Source: Chelydra serpentina (lineage: Eukaryota > Chordata > Testudines > Chelydridae). From it: a stretch of 64,000 bases of DNA. The translations under genes were made by a program, and so were the position numbers. Where the stretch lies: assembly GCA_037349315.1 (NCBI GenBank), contig JBAIAC010000007.1, positions 22,214,001-22,278,000 on the forward strand. Direction: 5' to 3'. Numbering within the stretch: the first letter of the stretch is position 1; the number at the start of each line of letters is the position of its first letter. Of this stretch, positions 23,701 to 38,700 are shown one piece after another. The notes beneath the pieces were generated by a model. It was given only the letters and a program-made list of their open reading frames with translations. It was not told where the DNA came from and did no database searches.

Positions 23701-26700
23701 AAAATAATACAGCAATAAATCTCATTTATATCACCCATCATGAACTACAAAACAACACTTAAGAAAATATTTAAGTGTGAAAAGACTACGTGTTCTCTAA
23801 CTGCAATGCTTTCTTATGTGCACAGTGGGTGAAAGCCTGGCCACAGGGGAGTCAATGGTACCTTTGTCTGTTTTCAAACTTGCACAGGAGAGATACAAGT
23901 ATCCTAGAAATTTTTTTAAAGAGTTGTTTCTTACTTGTTGATGCACTTGAAGAGCTTCCAGAAACAGAAAGAGAGATACTTTTTGACAAAGTTGATGTTT
24001 TACTGTCTCTACCTAAAACAAAGTTTATTGTAAATATTGCACTCTGATAAATAGCCTTGCTTTACATAAAGATGTAAATATTATATACAACTCTGGTACG
24101 ATGCTGGGGAAAATAGTAATAATACTATAATAGTATGATAGTGGCACCCTAGAAATAAGAGACAGACAATTATACTACTACCTTCTTAGCAGAAAATATC
24201 GTATTGGACATGTATTTTATTAATGAAACCAATACTATGCTATATAACACACCAAAACCATTTTTTATAAATTACCCTTTTTAAAGAAAAAAAGGACAAG
24301 ACAACAAGAGTTCTTTACTAAGTTAAACACCCATCATCATGTTTCCCAAAACAATGCTATATTAACTTCATTTACCAAGAATCACCCCCCTAAAAGAAAA
24401 ACAAGAACCCACAAAAACAAAACTTACGCTTCTTTTCAAATATTTTATCACTCATACTGGTAGACCTTCCCTCATTCTGCTGCTTCTCTTTTTCTAATTG
24501 TTCCTATTATGGAAACAATTTCATAAGAATGAGAATGTACACTCCACACAGGTTGAAGTCCTCCTGTAAATGAGCATGCTCCCAACCCACCAACCTACAA
24601 ATTAATTTCTTCTCTCAATTATTTGAACATAGTGTTATTGATAGAGGGGGACTGTCATGTGTTCACTAATGAATATCGGCTGGAACCCAGTAAAAGTTCT
24701 GAATGATCTAGTGTGCTTTTACTTGTAGTAGAGATCATAACAAAAGAGTAGGTAGGGGAACACAATGTAAAGTTGACTCAGGAAATTTGGTCTTAATGTT
24801 CCCCTCCATGAAAAATAGTAATTAATCTATGCTTAGTATGCTGTTTTTGACAATGTATTGTTTTCTTTTAAAAAACACATTTCTTGAAACAAAACAAAAA
24901 CAAAACAAACAAAATAATTCCTCATACATGACTTTGCACAAGCTAAGTGTGATGCTTTAAAGTACACCTGCTTTTGAATTAACCAAGCAGAGGAAGGGCT
25001 CTGAAAATTTTTTTAACAGATGAAAATGAGTATTTATTTAGATTCTTACAACTCAAAAGCATCTTGATTTTTATTAAGCTATCTCAAAAAGATGCTTGTA
25101 GGCTGAGATCAAGCAAGAGAAATATTAGCCAGAAAGAGAAGCTATAGCACAGAAATTGGGTGTTTAAAATGGAAATGCAATATCTATTGTGCAATGTGGC
25201 TACTGCGATTCTAGAATACATATGGAATTTAAAGGTCTGGCTAATGAACAGCATGAAGATACAAAATCAATATAGATGGACAATATTTAAATCCAAACTG
25301 ATATAACCAATGTATTTTCTCAAGCTTTATGCTTTCTCTAAAATTAGTATCTAAAGTATTTACTGGAGTTAATAAGCCTCTATTGAAAACAAGTATCAGA
25401 GCGGTAGCCGTGTTAGTCTGGATCTGTAGATGCGACAAAGAGTCCTGTGGCACCTTATATACTAACAGATGTGTTGGTGCATAAGCTTTCGTGGGTGAAT
25501 ACACACTTCTTCAGATGCATGCAGTGGAAATGTCCAGGGGCAGGTATAAATATGAAGGGAAGAGTCAGGCTAGAGATAACGAGGTTAGTTCAATCAGGGA
25601 GGATGAGGCCCTGTTCTAGCAGTTGAAGTGTGAACACCAAGGGAGGAGAAACTGCTTTTGGAGTTGGCTAGCCAGTCATAGTCTTTGTTTAATCCTGAGC
25701 TGATGGCGTCAAATTTGCAAATGAACTGAAGCTCAGCAGTTTCTCTTTGAAGTCTGGTCCTGAAGTTTTTTTTGCTGCAGGATGGCTACCTTTAAATCTG
25801 CTATTGTGTGTCCAGGGAGATTGAAGTGTTCTCCTACAGCTTTTTGTATATTGCCATTCCTAATATCTGATTTGTGTCCATTTATACTTTTGAGTAAGGA
25901 CTGTCCAGTCTGGCCGATGTACATAGCAGAGGGGCATTGCTGGCACAGGATGGCGTATATTACATTGGTGGACGTGCAAGTGAATGAACCGGTGATGGTG
26001 TGGCTGATCTGGTTAGGTCCTGTGATGGTGTCCCTGGTGTAGATATGTGGGCAGAGTTGGCATCGAGGTTTGTTGCATGGATTGATTCCTGAGTTAGAGT
26101 TATTATGGTGCGGTGTGTAGTTGCTGGTGAGAATAGGTTGGCGGGTTGTCGTGGGCGAGGACTGGCCAGTTTCCCAAGGTCTGTGAAAGTGAGGGATTGT
26201 TGTCCAGGATGGGTTGTAGATCACTGATGATTCGTTGGAGAGTGGGGTTACAGGCTGGGGACTGTAAGTGATGGCCAGTGGAGTTCTGTTGGTTTCTTTC
26301 TTCGGCTTGTCTTGCAGCAGGAGGCTTCTGGGTACATGTCTGGCCCTGTTGATCTGTATCCTTATATTTCCTCATATGGATCGTAGTTTTGAGAATGCTT
26401 GGTAAAGATCTTGTAGGTGTTGGTCTCTGTCTGAGGGTTTGGAACAAATACGGTTGTACCTCAGCGTTTGGCTGTAGACAATGGATCGTGTGGTGTGTCC
26501 ATATCATCAGCTCAGGATTAAACAAAGACTATGAATGGCTAGCCAACTACAAAAGCAGTTTCTCCTCCCTTGGTGTTCACACTTCAACTGCTAGAACAGG
26601 GCCTCATCCTCCCTGATTGAACTAACCTCGTTATCTCTAGCCTGACTCTTCCCTGCATATTTATACCTGCCCCTGGACATTTCCACTGCATGCATCTGAA

Positions 26701-29700
26701 GAAGTGTGTATTCACCCACGAAAGCTTATGCTCCAATACACCTGTTAGTCTACAAGGTGCCACGGGACTCTCTGTCGCTTCTATTGAAATCAAGGTATTT
26801 GAACCAAATATAATAATTTCTCATATTTTAGGAAACCCATTTTCACATCTGTATTATTAGCTAGTTTTATAACAGATAGTACACATAATTATAAGATATA
26901 TGCATGAAATACCATTTCAGTCAAATTATTTCTAGTAACTTCTTCAGTGTGCTTGGTGCTTTCCAAACAGAGTAAGCATGATCCCTCCTCCTCCAAGCTA
27001 TGTAACATTAGCTTTGCTCTCCTGTACCACACCTCATAATACACACACCAACTGAACCTAGAAAGGTCTATTTTTTTTCTTTTATTTAGAGTTCTAGTTA
27101 CTATCCACTCAAAAAAACGTAATTAAATCATGGTTAAGATTTTTCAAGTGTAGTTTCAATTAACTAAATAATTGAAATCAAGGAAATCACCAATTTATGC
27201 ACCATTAACAACCAGATTAGTTCATACTGACCAGACGTACTCAGACTCCTCTTGCAACCATACACCAAACACATCAAGTTCCACAACTTAACTCCAGCCT
27301 CAGTGAGACTGAGACATTTCACCATCACCTCATATTTTTACTATACTAATGTAGAATGTGTTACTTCTAACTAAAAGTGTTCTGAGGCTGGAGTTAAGCT
27401 TGAGCAATTGGATACAATTGAGGGGAGTGTGAGGCTCTGGCTTGGGGCAGTTGGAGATGCCAGGTTATGCCTAGGGTGGGAGTGTGGAACTGCCAAGGTT
27501 TGTTTCAGGTAAGACACTGCAGGACTCTGGCAGGGGACAACCAGGAGGCGTGGGAGTCTCAGTGGGGAGAGGTGCATCAAGGACGCGGCTGAGGACATAC
27601 AAGTGTGGGGTTGTGGCAGCTGAGGGTATGGGGCTCTGACAGAGGTGGGTGCAGTCAGGAGCATGCAGCATAGCCCCACCAGGCCAAGGCCAAGCTAATG
27701 TGAGCATGCTATAAAGGGGAAACATGATAGAGGAGCTCGGGGAGTCTGAATTAGTCCCAGTCCAAAAGCACCAGTGGCCAAGCCAGCTACTACTTCCCTG
27801 TTCCAAATGCGAGAAATCTGGGTAGAGGTGAGCACCAGGACTGAACTGAGAATAGAACTGCAAAACAGGGGTGGGAAGTCAGCTCAATAATTACTAGGAT
27901 GAGCCCCTTAGGCATTCCTGCCCAGGCACTGATCCAATCTCACCCCTTGACTGAGCTCACAAGACACCTTGCTACCTAACAGATCTGGCTGGAGCTTGAG
28001 ATCAGCAGAGGAAGTTGAGCAGGGCAGAGAGGCTGCCTAAGGTGTTGGTGAGTGGAGCTTGAACTGGGGATGCTAGTGCCCAGCACAAGAGGCTCAGTGG
28101 TGTCTGCAGAGAACAAAGAGGGCCAAGTATGGGGGCTCTGCAGCAGTGTTGGAAGGACAAGGTAGTATTTCCAGGTTAGTGTTGAACCTGTGATGGCTCG
28201 TTTGAGAGGAGTCCTGCCGCTGTGAAAAAGAGGTGGTGTGCTAAAGCAGGCAATCCTCCTCCAAAACTTATCAGGCCCTCAGCTCTCCCACACCAGACAG
28301 GTCAGGCAACAACTGGCACCTGCCTACATTGCAATTAAAAACCAACGGCTTACCCAGGCCAGCTAACTCAGGCTTGTGGGGCTCAGGCTAAGGGGCTGTT
28401 GAAATTGCAGTGTAGACCTCCGTGCTCAGGCTGGAGCCAGGACACTATGACTCTGAGGTGGGAGGATCCAAGAGCTTGGGCTGCAGCCTGAGCCCGAACA
28501 TCTACCCTGAAGTGACAGCCCTGCAGCCTGAGCCCCATGGGCCAGCTGTGGGTTTTTATTTGAAGTATAGACATACCCTCATTGCAGTGTAGGCATATGG
28601 AGAGCTGACTGGCTGGTGTGTGAGCATCCAGGGATATGGTAGACTACTCGGGGGAGTGCCAGCTGCAGAGTTCTGCCAGGCTTACAGCTCCAGTGAACTA
28701 CAGTAGATTCAGAAGCTAGAGCGGCAGAGAAGCAATAGCATTTATCTTCCTTCTTTTCCAACACTGAGCAGCTCCTGAGTGCCTCCTAGCCCCTTGTGCT
28801 TCATGCAACCCACACGGAGCCTCCCTCCTGCTGGGCTGCAGCTGTCACTGGCTCCAACCCCTTCTTTCTTATTAAGAAAGCCTACAGCAGATACACAGCC
28901 TCCTTTGGCTTTCTTGGCACACAAGAAAAGTTAGGACATTAGCTTTTTTGTATAGGGAAGCTGAGTGCGAATTTTGAAGTATTTAGATCATTGCATTACA
29001 AAAGCCTGCCAAAACATGAGGGTCTCTTGGAAAATTTCATAAAGGAGTGTTGTTAAAGTGCTTAAAATTTTTTAAACTACAGGGCTTTCAAGTGTGAACT
29101 TTCTCCAAAAATTCAGTCTCCTAACTGACATAGTATAATATAGGTAATAATTAGAGGGAGGTTTATGTTGTATTTAGGGATTTAACCCTACTTTACAACT
29201 GGAAAAGGAAACCATTATGGAGGTGCGCTGGGGGCTACATACACACTTCACTACACCCATACCCTGGAATCACCTTCCCAACAGTATACATTAATATTTA
29301 GCCTGAAACTATGGCTGGCATATTATATTAAAAAAACATACCATTTCCAACAGGAGCTGTTCTTCTCTTTCTTTTTCTTGATCCAACAAATCATTTTCAA
29401 AAAACCTTTTCTGAAACTGATTAAAGTTTAAAATAAAACAAAACAGTAATAGAAATAATCATATATTATGCCATACATTTTTAACTATCACTTGCAAGTG
29501 TAGAAGTTGGAAGGCACTTACAGCATCCACAGAGATTTCCATTCTGTCCAGTTCTAACACAGTCTATAAAAAAAAAGAAGTTAAAATATTTTTACCCTAA
29601 GCTGTCCAATAACTCCAAGAACATGCTAAGGTTTAGCTTAAAAGGAAACTTGTCATGCTGGAAAACTTAAAATACGGACGTTCAATACCCTCATAGAATC

Positions 29701-32700
29701 ATAGAAGATTAGGGTTGGAAGAGACCTTAGGAAGTCCTCTAGTCCAACCCCCTGCTCAAAACAGGACCAACCCCAACTCAATCATCCCAGCCAGGGTTTT
29801 GTCTTGCCTGGCCTTAAAAACCTCTAAGGATGGAAATTCCACCACCTCCCTAGGTAACATATTCCAGTGTTTTACCACTCTCCTAGTGAAATATTTTTTC
29901 CTAATATCCAACCTAGACCTCCCGCACTGCAACTTGAGACCATTGCTCCTTGTTCGGTCATCTGCCACTACTGAGAACAGCCTAGCTCCATCCTCTTTGG
30001 AATCCCTCTTCAGGTAATTGAAGGCTGCTATCAAATCCCCCCTCACTCTTCTCTTCTGCAGACTAAATAAGCCCAGTTCCCTCACCCTCAGCCTCTCCTC
30101 ACAAGTTATGTGCCCCAGCTCCCTAATAATTTTTGTTGCCCTCCGCTGGACTCTCTCCAATTTAATCTACATCCTTTCTGTAGTGGGGGGCCCAAAACTG
30201 GACGCAATACTCCAGATGTGGCCTCACCAATGCCAAATAGAGGGGAATAATCACTTCCCTCGATCTGCTGGCAATGCTCCTACTAATGCAGTCCAATATG
30301 TCATTAGCCTTCTTGGCAACAAGGGCACACTGTTGACTCATATCCAGCTTCTTGTCCACTGTAATCCCCAGGTCCTTTTCTGCAGAACTGCCACTTAGCC
30401 AGTCGGTCCCCAGCCTGTAGCAGTGCATGGGATTCTTCCGTCCTAAGTGCAGGACTCTGCACTTGTCTTTGTTGAACTTCATCAGATTTCTTTTGGCCCA
30501 ATCCTCCAATTGGTCTAGGTCACACTGGACCCTATCCCTACCTTCCAGCATATCTACCTCTCCCGCACCTAAGTGTCATCTGCGAACTTGCTGAGGGTGC
30601 AATCCATTCCATCATCCAGATCATTAATGAAGATGTTAACAAAACCGGCCCCAGGACTGACCCCTGGGGAACTTCTCTTGATACTTGCTGCCAAAAAGAC
30701 ATCGAGCCATTGATCACTACCCGTTGAGCCTGACGATCTAGCCAGCTGTCTATCCACTTTATAGTCAATTCATCCAAAGCATACTTTTTTAACTTGCTGG
30801 CAAGAATACTTTGGGAGACCGTATCAAAAGCTTTGCTAAAGTCAAAGTATATTATGTCCACTGCTTTCCTCATATGCACAGAGCCAGTTATCTCATCATA
30901 GAAGGCAATCAGGTTGGTCAGGCATGACTTGCCCTTGGTGAATCCATGTTGACTGTTCCTGATCACCTTCCTCGCCTCCAAGTGCTTCAAAATGGATTCC
31001 TTGAGGACGTGCACCATGATTTTTCCAGGGACTTAGGTGAGACTGACCGGTCTGTAGTTCTCTGGATTCTTCTTCTTCCCTTTTTTAAAGATGGGCACTA
31101 TATTTGCCTTTTTCCAATCGTTCAGGACCTCCCCCGATCGCCACAAGTTTTCAAAGATAATGGCCAACGGCTCTGCAATCATATCAGCCAACTCCCTCAG
31201 CACCCTTGAATGCATTAGATCCGGGCCCATGGACTTGTGCATGTCCAGCTTTTCTAAATAGTCCTTAACCTGTTCTTTCACCACTGAGGGCTGCTCACCT
31301 CCTCCCCATACTGTGCTGCCCAATGCAGCAGTCTGGGAGCTGACCTTGTCTGTGAAAACTGAGGCAAAAAAAGCATTGAGTACTTCAGCTTTTTCCACAT
31401 CATCTGTCACTAGGTTGCCTCCCCAATTCAGTAAGAGTCCCACATTTTTTTTGACCTTCTTGTTGTTGCTAACATACCTTAATATAGGTCCTATTTGTAA
31501 GGTTTTTAAAACTGAAGAAACATTGTATTGTTGAGAACATAAGAATGACCATACTGGGTCAGACCAATGGTCTGTATCCTGTCTTCTGACAGTGGCCAGT
31601 GCCAAACACTTCAGAGAGAATGAACAGAACAAGGCAACTATTGAGTGATGCATCCCCTGTTGTTCTGTCCCAGCTCTGGAAGTTACATGTTTAGGGAAAC
31701 CCAGAGCATGGATGTGTGTCCCTAACCATCTTAGCTAATAGCTAAGTTGATGTACCCATCCTCCAGGAGCTTATATAACAACCCATATGCTGAGAAGTTA
31801 ATGTTGCAATCAGAAAATACTCAGAGGTCTGTTTTCTCACCAAATCCCACTCTGATTCAAAAAGGATGGGCTAAATTGTGCCGTTCACATACGACATAAA
31901 GTTAGCTGTGTTGTGTTAACGTGAGAGCACAAGAGTAGCACAATGATTGTGCTAATGTGAGAGCACAATACCTCTTGGGGCTCCCCCGTTAAACTAGGAG
32001 GGAGGGGAGAGGTAGAGTAATTTGTGATGACCCCCAGCCTTTTATGGGATGTAGTATACTCATTCTGCTGGCTGATATATATAAGGAGGCAAAGCTATAT
32101 TTCATCGATATCCCGCCCACTCACTCTTAGGGGAACATCTGGCACGCATCCATAAAGACTGCAATCCAGGTAGTCCTAAACTGGCTGCACTGGGAGAAGA
32201 GGGCATTTTTACTTCCCTCCTCTTTCCTGAGTGGCTGTGTTGGGAATAAGTACAATCTAGCACTAAGAAAATGCATCTTGTCACTAAAGAATGGAAACAA
32301 TAGCAAAATATTTATACCTCAAGGATTCTTGCTCATTTTTACCAACGTGAACCTTTCTTCCCATACCTATATTCATACTGCTACCCTTGGAGCAGGCTGA
32401 GGCAATCATTAAACAAGAAAGCCTGACTCACAGTGTCAAGCAGTTAACTGTATTTTAAGAAACCAAGAAAATATCTCCTTAATCTTAAATTCAGCAGAAT
32501 ATAATATCTTTCAATCTGACATTTTCTCTGATTCCAATTTTTCAAACTGACAAAAAGGAGAACAGAGTCCTTGACCTCCTATCACAAGAACAAAGACTGA
32601 AGCCAAGACATCAATTGTTTTAATTTGCAGTGACAGCTGCAACATAATCAGAAAAATACTTACTCGTTTTACAATAGTCAAGACATCTTTATCTTTTTCC

Positions 32701-35700
32701 TGACACAGAAGTTTTCTTATACACAACTCTAACTGCTGAAGTAAATGTTTGTCCGTGGGGACCTTCAGGGTAGATTTCACTTTTGGCAACAAATAGCAAA
32801 GCTTCATCCTGTAAGAAAAGGAATTCATATTTAACTTCTAATGCAGATAGTGACCAAATATCTGGTTCCATTGTTTAATAAAAGCAGTAGTCAATTTGAC
32901 TCCACTTCATATCTGCTTTTATTTTCAAGGCTAACTCTAAACTTGATTTTTATGAAGTCCTTTGACTAGGTAAGAATGAAAAGCAAAGATGAAGAGTGTG
33001 AAAAGAAAACTTAAAATGTAAGTTATTTCCAGTCCCAGGGTAAAATTTTCAAAGGCACCTAAGGGACTCCAGAGCCGGAGTCCTATTTTCAAAAAAGTGA
33101 CTTAGGGACAGATTTTAAAAAAGTATTTAGGCACCTAAAGGCACCTAAAGGTCGGTAGGTGCCTGGTGGGATTCTCAAAAGCATGCAGGTGCTGAACTCC
33201 CTTAGGTGTCTGGTTCTTTGGCATCTAGGAGCCTGAGTCTCATTGAAAGTCCATGAGATTTAGGCTCTTAAGTACCTAAGTCCCTTTTGAAAATGGGACT
33301 TTAGACACTTTTTGAAATGTTACTCTTGGTCTCTGGTCTTCCAGGCTACTGCAGGAGAGGAAGTGCTCTGTATTGTGACACTTCTAGATAACTTAGTCTG
33401 AACAAACTCTCCCTGACCTGAGGATTGATGATCACAAGGAAGGGCCTACAGGGTGGAGGTAAGGCTGAAGGGGAGGAGACCCTCTAAAGAATTCAGGGTA
33501 ATTCTGGATGGGATAATGAAATGTGGCTGCACTTCTGACTCCTAGCAGTTTTCCAGGTTCTCACACTGACATGATAAAGTTGTGACTGCCTGATACAATA
33601 TCACTGAACATTCAAAATTCTATAAAGTATTTAACAGAATTTCCAGTACTGCTCTCCATAATGGCTTACTATGCTGCATGAAACTGTTAATAACTTTCTA
33701 AAATAATTAAGCTCAATTTTACACAGTAGAAAATGCCTGCAGAGACTCTTTAAAGAAAGAGTATTATTGTAACAGAATCATATACACAAAGTTGTACTTT
33801 ATCAGCTACGAAACTAATTTTTGAGGCCATTTTCTCGAAACAGCAAATTTAACATTTTTCAGTTTTCTTCAATGATTCTCTGATTTTGTAATATAAATTC
33901 AGTTTGATTAAAGAAATAAATATAAATACAGGAAGCAAAATGTCCTTATTTTCAAACAGCTCTTCAGATATAGAAAACTAACATATTTACAACCCTGAAA
34001 GCATTTTCTATAATGCCATCAGTACAAAAATAGTATACTATATTATTACAAAATGTGGAATCTGAACCATTGTGTACGTACTGAAATATGAGAGTAAAAA
34101 TATAAAAAATGCTGTGTCAGATCTGGTCAATGGTTGATCTAGTCAAGTATTCTGGCTCTGGCCATAGCAATGTTTGAGCCAGATGTTTGAGAGAAAGTTA
34201 AAATAAACCCCAAGCAGAAAATTATGGAATAAGATGTTCACAAGGGAAGTTTTTACTTAACCCCACCAATTAGTAGCTGACTTATGCCAGGATATATGAG
34301 GTTTTAAATCACTGTTTATTTTTAGCATACTGATACAACTGTGGATGCTCTCAATATCTATATTGACTTTTATGAATCCTGCTAACTAAGCTTTTGGCCA
34401 TGCTGATAACTTGTGACAATGGCTACTGATGCATTCTGTAAAATGCATTTCCTTTTTAGATCAGTAGTAAATTTGTTGCATTTTAATTCCACTGAATATC
34501 CCTTTGTTCTTGTATTAGTGGTAAGAGTAAACAAAAGATCCAGTACCTTCACTATACCATTCACATGCAAAAACTATGTTAAAAGAACATTAAGGTTGCA
34601 AAGTGAAATACTCTAAAGTTTGTACATGACAAAGATAAGGCTGTTTGTGCAACCTTAACTGTGCTCTCTTTTGCACATACATTAGGAGTTAGTATTTTTT
34701 CAAATGAGTTAGTGTTTTTACATGATCACCAACTCTTTCTCAAATATACAATATATCAGAAGAATAAATTTTTTACACATCCCTAGGTACACGTGTAGAA
34801 CTTTATACACAACGTAAAAAAATAGTATTCCCAACATTCAAAAAGAAATTATTTCACGTTTAATATTTAGGTTTTATTTTTATATTCCAATGGATTTTTT
34901 TTTTAAAGTTTGTTGACATGCTCTAGTTGTAGATTAATAGGCAAGATTTAATTTTATAAAAACCATGCTTTTGTGTCCTATCATACCATGTTCTTCTGGA
35001 TGTTTTATAATCCTCTTTTTCTTTTAAGTTATCACAGAAAATCTTAGCCCTGTTACTCAACTTATTTAAAGAAGCCATTTAATATGATATTAATATACAC
35101 CATGAAACTAATAGGGTTGGTTTTTTCCATATAAGATTTCATACAATTGGTACAATACCTCACATTTGCTACTGGATCATGGGTAAGCTCAAGCACAGGC
35201 AGAAAGAAGTATTTACAGAAGAATGATTTGGAAAACAGTTCCATAATGAATTCACAGGTGTCTAAAAAACGAAGTCTGTTCCAGTAACTTTTTCCTTGGC
35301 CCAGCTCTGGAAAATAAAACCCCAAAAAGGTTATCTGTAAAGTTTTCAGAATGAAATAGATCATGTCTCAAGGATTAGCCTGACATTGAAAGTGATTTTA
35401 AGGGTTGTGATGGGGGTCAATAAACTTGTCACAAACCCCAGCATGTCAGCCTATCTCAAATTCACTTTCTGGTTGAATTCCTGACCTCACTGAAGACAGT
35501 GCAGTTTTGCCACTGATTTCAATGCGGGCCAGGATTTCATCCTGTGTGTTTGATTAGCCCACTGACATGTCAGAACTAACAAGTGACACATGTGGTACAT
35601 GGAACAGAAACTCGTGCATTTCACTCCACATATCAGGTGCATGAAGCTAGAGCTGTGTAAACATTAAGGATCATTAATGAGGGCTTTTCATCCTTCTATG

Positions 35701-38700
35701 CAATTTTTGAGGAACTACAGTACAGATCAGTAGGTCAAACTTGTCAGCTGCTTTTAAATGATTTAAATCCTCTATACATTATTCGTTTTTCAGAAAACTT
35801 ATCATTCAGCACTCTTTAAAATGAAGCCTCTAGTGTTCTATTTTCTAAGAAAAACTGTGCTTTATATAATAGAGCACATTCAGCTAAAAATACTGAATTC
35901 CAGCAGTGTGGTTACCAGGATCTTTCAGCATATGGTAAATTTCCTGCATAGACTCTTCCTGCTGAGTACTTTGCATAGCTGTGGTACATATTCACATGTG
36001 TTATCTAATGACACTGTCGGCCAAACTGGTGATCCATATGTCTTCTGAATATTGTTTCTTCATTGATGATATGGTTACAGAGTACAACCCTAAGCACCAT
36101 CTCCTTTTCATTTACCAGAATTAATTTGCTTCTCATAAAGTAATCAAGAAAAAATTACTGCTTACGTTCGATCAATTTCTGAATGACTTCATGCCTCTGT
36201 TCTTGTTTGCGATTATAGCGTAAATAAACACAGAGAGTTCGAGCGGCTGCTTTTTGGACAGGGAGAACATTCTTAAAAGAAACAGGAAATACAGTTAAAC
36301 ATATAAAGGCATGTATAGGTACTTCTGGACTATTAACAGAAATATAGACAACAACTCATCAGGTTCCTTCTGAAAGCGAGATATTTTGGCATGTGGTTTT
36401 ATTTTCCTTCCCCTTGCAATATATTCTACATTATTTTTTCATTCTAAGGTTAACAGATATTACACTTCAAGTTGAAATGCTTTTTAATATCTACTCAGAT
36501 CAAGTATTTTTACAAATAGACTCCATTAATATTTAATTAGACCTCTTCTTTAATTCAAACAATTGTCTCTTTTCAGACTGATAACAGCCAAACAATAACT
36601 TATAGGCACAGCTGGTTGAAAATATTTGGTTCCATAAAATTTAGGAACAAACTCAGATGTTTTAAAAAGGTATGAGTGTTTAACATTGAACCTGTATTGT
36701 GCTCTGGGCACATGTCGAACATAAACTTACTGTATACGCATTTTGATTTCAGTTTTTGTGGGTCTGCATGGCTCCTGATGTGTGTAGTATTTACAACCTA
36801 TAATTTTGGCCCATGATTAAGGCTAAGATTTTGTCATGGTTATTTTTAGTAAAAGTCACAGACAGGTCACAGGCAATAAACAAAAATTCACGGAAGCCGT
36901 GACCTGTCTGTGACTTTTGCTGCTACGGCTCCATGGTTTCCCCTCCACTCACGGCAGCTGGCAGCTGCAGAGGGAGCAGGGCCTCCACCCAAAGCGGCTA
37001 GGAGCTGCAGGGTAATCGTATTTCCTAAAGAGAAAATGGGACACCTTCAGCCACTCGCCTGAGGTGTCCCCCACCCCTTGCACGAGGCTGTCACCCGTCG
37101 CTGGAACCCTGAGGAGGGCCCCTCAGGAGTCTGTCACCTGTCGCTGGAACCTTGCAGGCTCCTCCTCCCCCCCATCACCACCTCTTGCTGCTGTCGGCCT
37201 GTCACTGGAACCCTGTCAAAGCCCCACTGGTTGCCAGCTCCAGAGACCGGCAGCCCCTGGGGCTGAAGCAGAGAATGTCATGGAGATCTCTGGAAGTCAG
37301 GGATTCCATGACTTCCATGACCTCCGTGATATAAACGTAGCCTTATCCATGACCCAACAAAGCACTTCAGCATGTGCTTAATTCTATCCTTATTCAAGTA
37401 AAGCACTTGGGCACATGCTTAACTTTAAGACACACACAAAAGAGTCATGAAAAGTGATAGCTTTCTGCAGAAAATTTTGATTTTTTTTGTTAAAAGAATT
37501 CTTAAAACCAAAACATTTCCAGCCAAAACCCAAAATATCTGGATTCGGATATGCTGCTGCAATACCTCATGGGAGCTTTAGGTCAGTTGCCTCATGTCCT
37601 CATTATCCTCTTGGGGCTGAGCTCCCCAGCCAGACTTCATCTCCCATGATACATCATGGCTGTGGGACTCCCACAATGTACTGCCTCCTCACACCAAGAG
37701 GGAAGACGATGGTGCATAATACGATATGTAGTCTGACAAGGGAGCCTGGACAGGAGAGGTGACTGGGAGCATGAAGTAACTGAACTACAGCTCTCATGAA
37801 GCAGCACAGTAGCATACCAAATTGAAATATTTTGGTTGTTGGGTGAAAACTAAAAATGTTTTGCTTTTCTGGCATTCATTTTCCATTTTCCGACAACCAA
37901 TGTTTATGGGTCAGCTTTTTATATAGTTACCAAATATTCACACTGAAGTAGCTCATGCCACTGCAAAAAGTTTGCCATTCATATTTTATTCATATGTCCC
38001 AGTGTGCGAAAATAATAAAGAGCTCCCACATCCTTTTCTTTTAAAAATATATTAGTTTTAACTATAATCATTTAAGTGTCATGCACATTTTCTACATTTT
38101 GTCTCCTATTATTGCTAGTAAGCAATATGAGGCCTGATTTACCATTGCATTACTCCACAGAAATCACTGGCATATCACTGGTGTAAAACGGGAGTAATGC
38201 AACGGTGAATTGGGCGCATCAACTTTGACCATTTATTTATATAGTTTTCCCACTTTCTCTACTCTCTCCATCCCTTTTTTTGTGTTTAAGCTCCTTGGTA
38301 TAGGGACTGCACTTTCAACTGTTTTTGGAAATCACTTAGCACACTATTGGTGCTACAAAAATAAACAACAAAAATGCTCTTTTACAGTACTCTTCCTCCT
38401 CGATTAATTTAACAAAACCCCAATCCAGTCTTTCTAAAGCACAATTTACTCCATGGAATTAAATGTCACATAAGAAAGAGTGTAATATAAAGTAAGCTAA
38501 GGGATCAAGCAAAAAATTCATTTTTCAGAGGAGAAAATTTAGATTTAAACAAAAACATATTGAGAATCAGCAATGGCATGGGAAGGGAAATCCAGAAATA
38601 CATGTCAATTTCATGAAAGGTCAATTAAGTCCAACTTTTCCTATGAAAGAGGTGTGTGTGTGTGTGGGGGGGGGGTGTTCTTTGGGCATTTTCTTAGTCT

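Larger units (their letters stand above)
24504..29341 (-). other. PPP4R4: PPP4R4 intron holding the Penelope-like element
   Basis: 4.8 kb. Besides the Penelope-like element and a palindromic MITE (28315-28579), 24510-25378 and 26790-27360 are AT-rich and unassigned. The stretch 27370-28310 is GC-richer, has open frames on the - strand without recognisable domains, and may be an unrecognised interspersed repeat. Confidence 0.7.
32809..35158 (-). other. PPP4R4: PPP4R4 intron (32809-35158)
   Basis: Holds the inverted-repeat element at 33040-33320 and a degenerate SINE-like piece at 34111-34215. The remainder is AT-rich and unassigned. Confidence 0.75.

Noticed and set aside
32511..32871. 105-residue and 60-residue frames around a PPP4R4 exon
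   Set aside because: The first is the real exon (32664-32808) read into both introns; the second is the wrong frame of the same exon.
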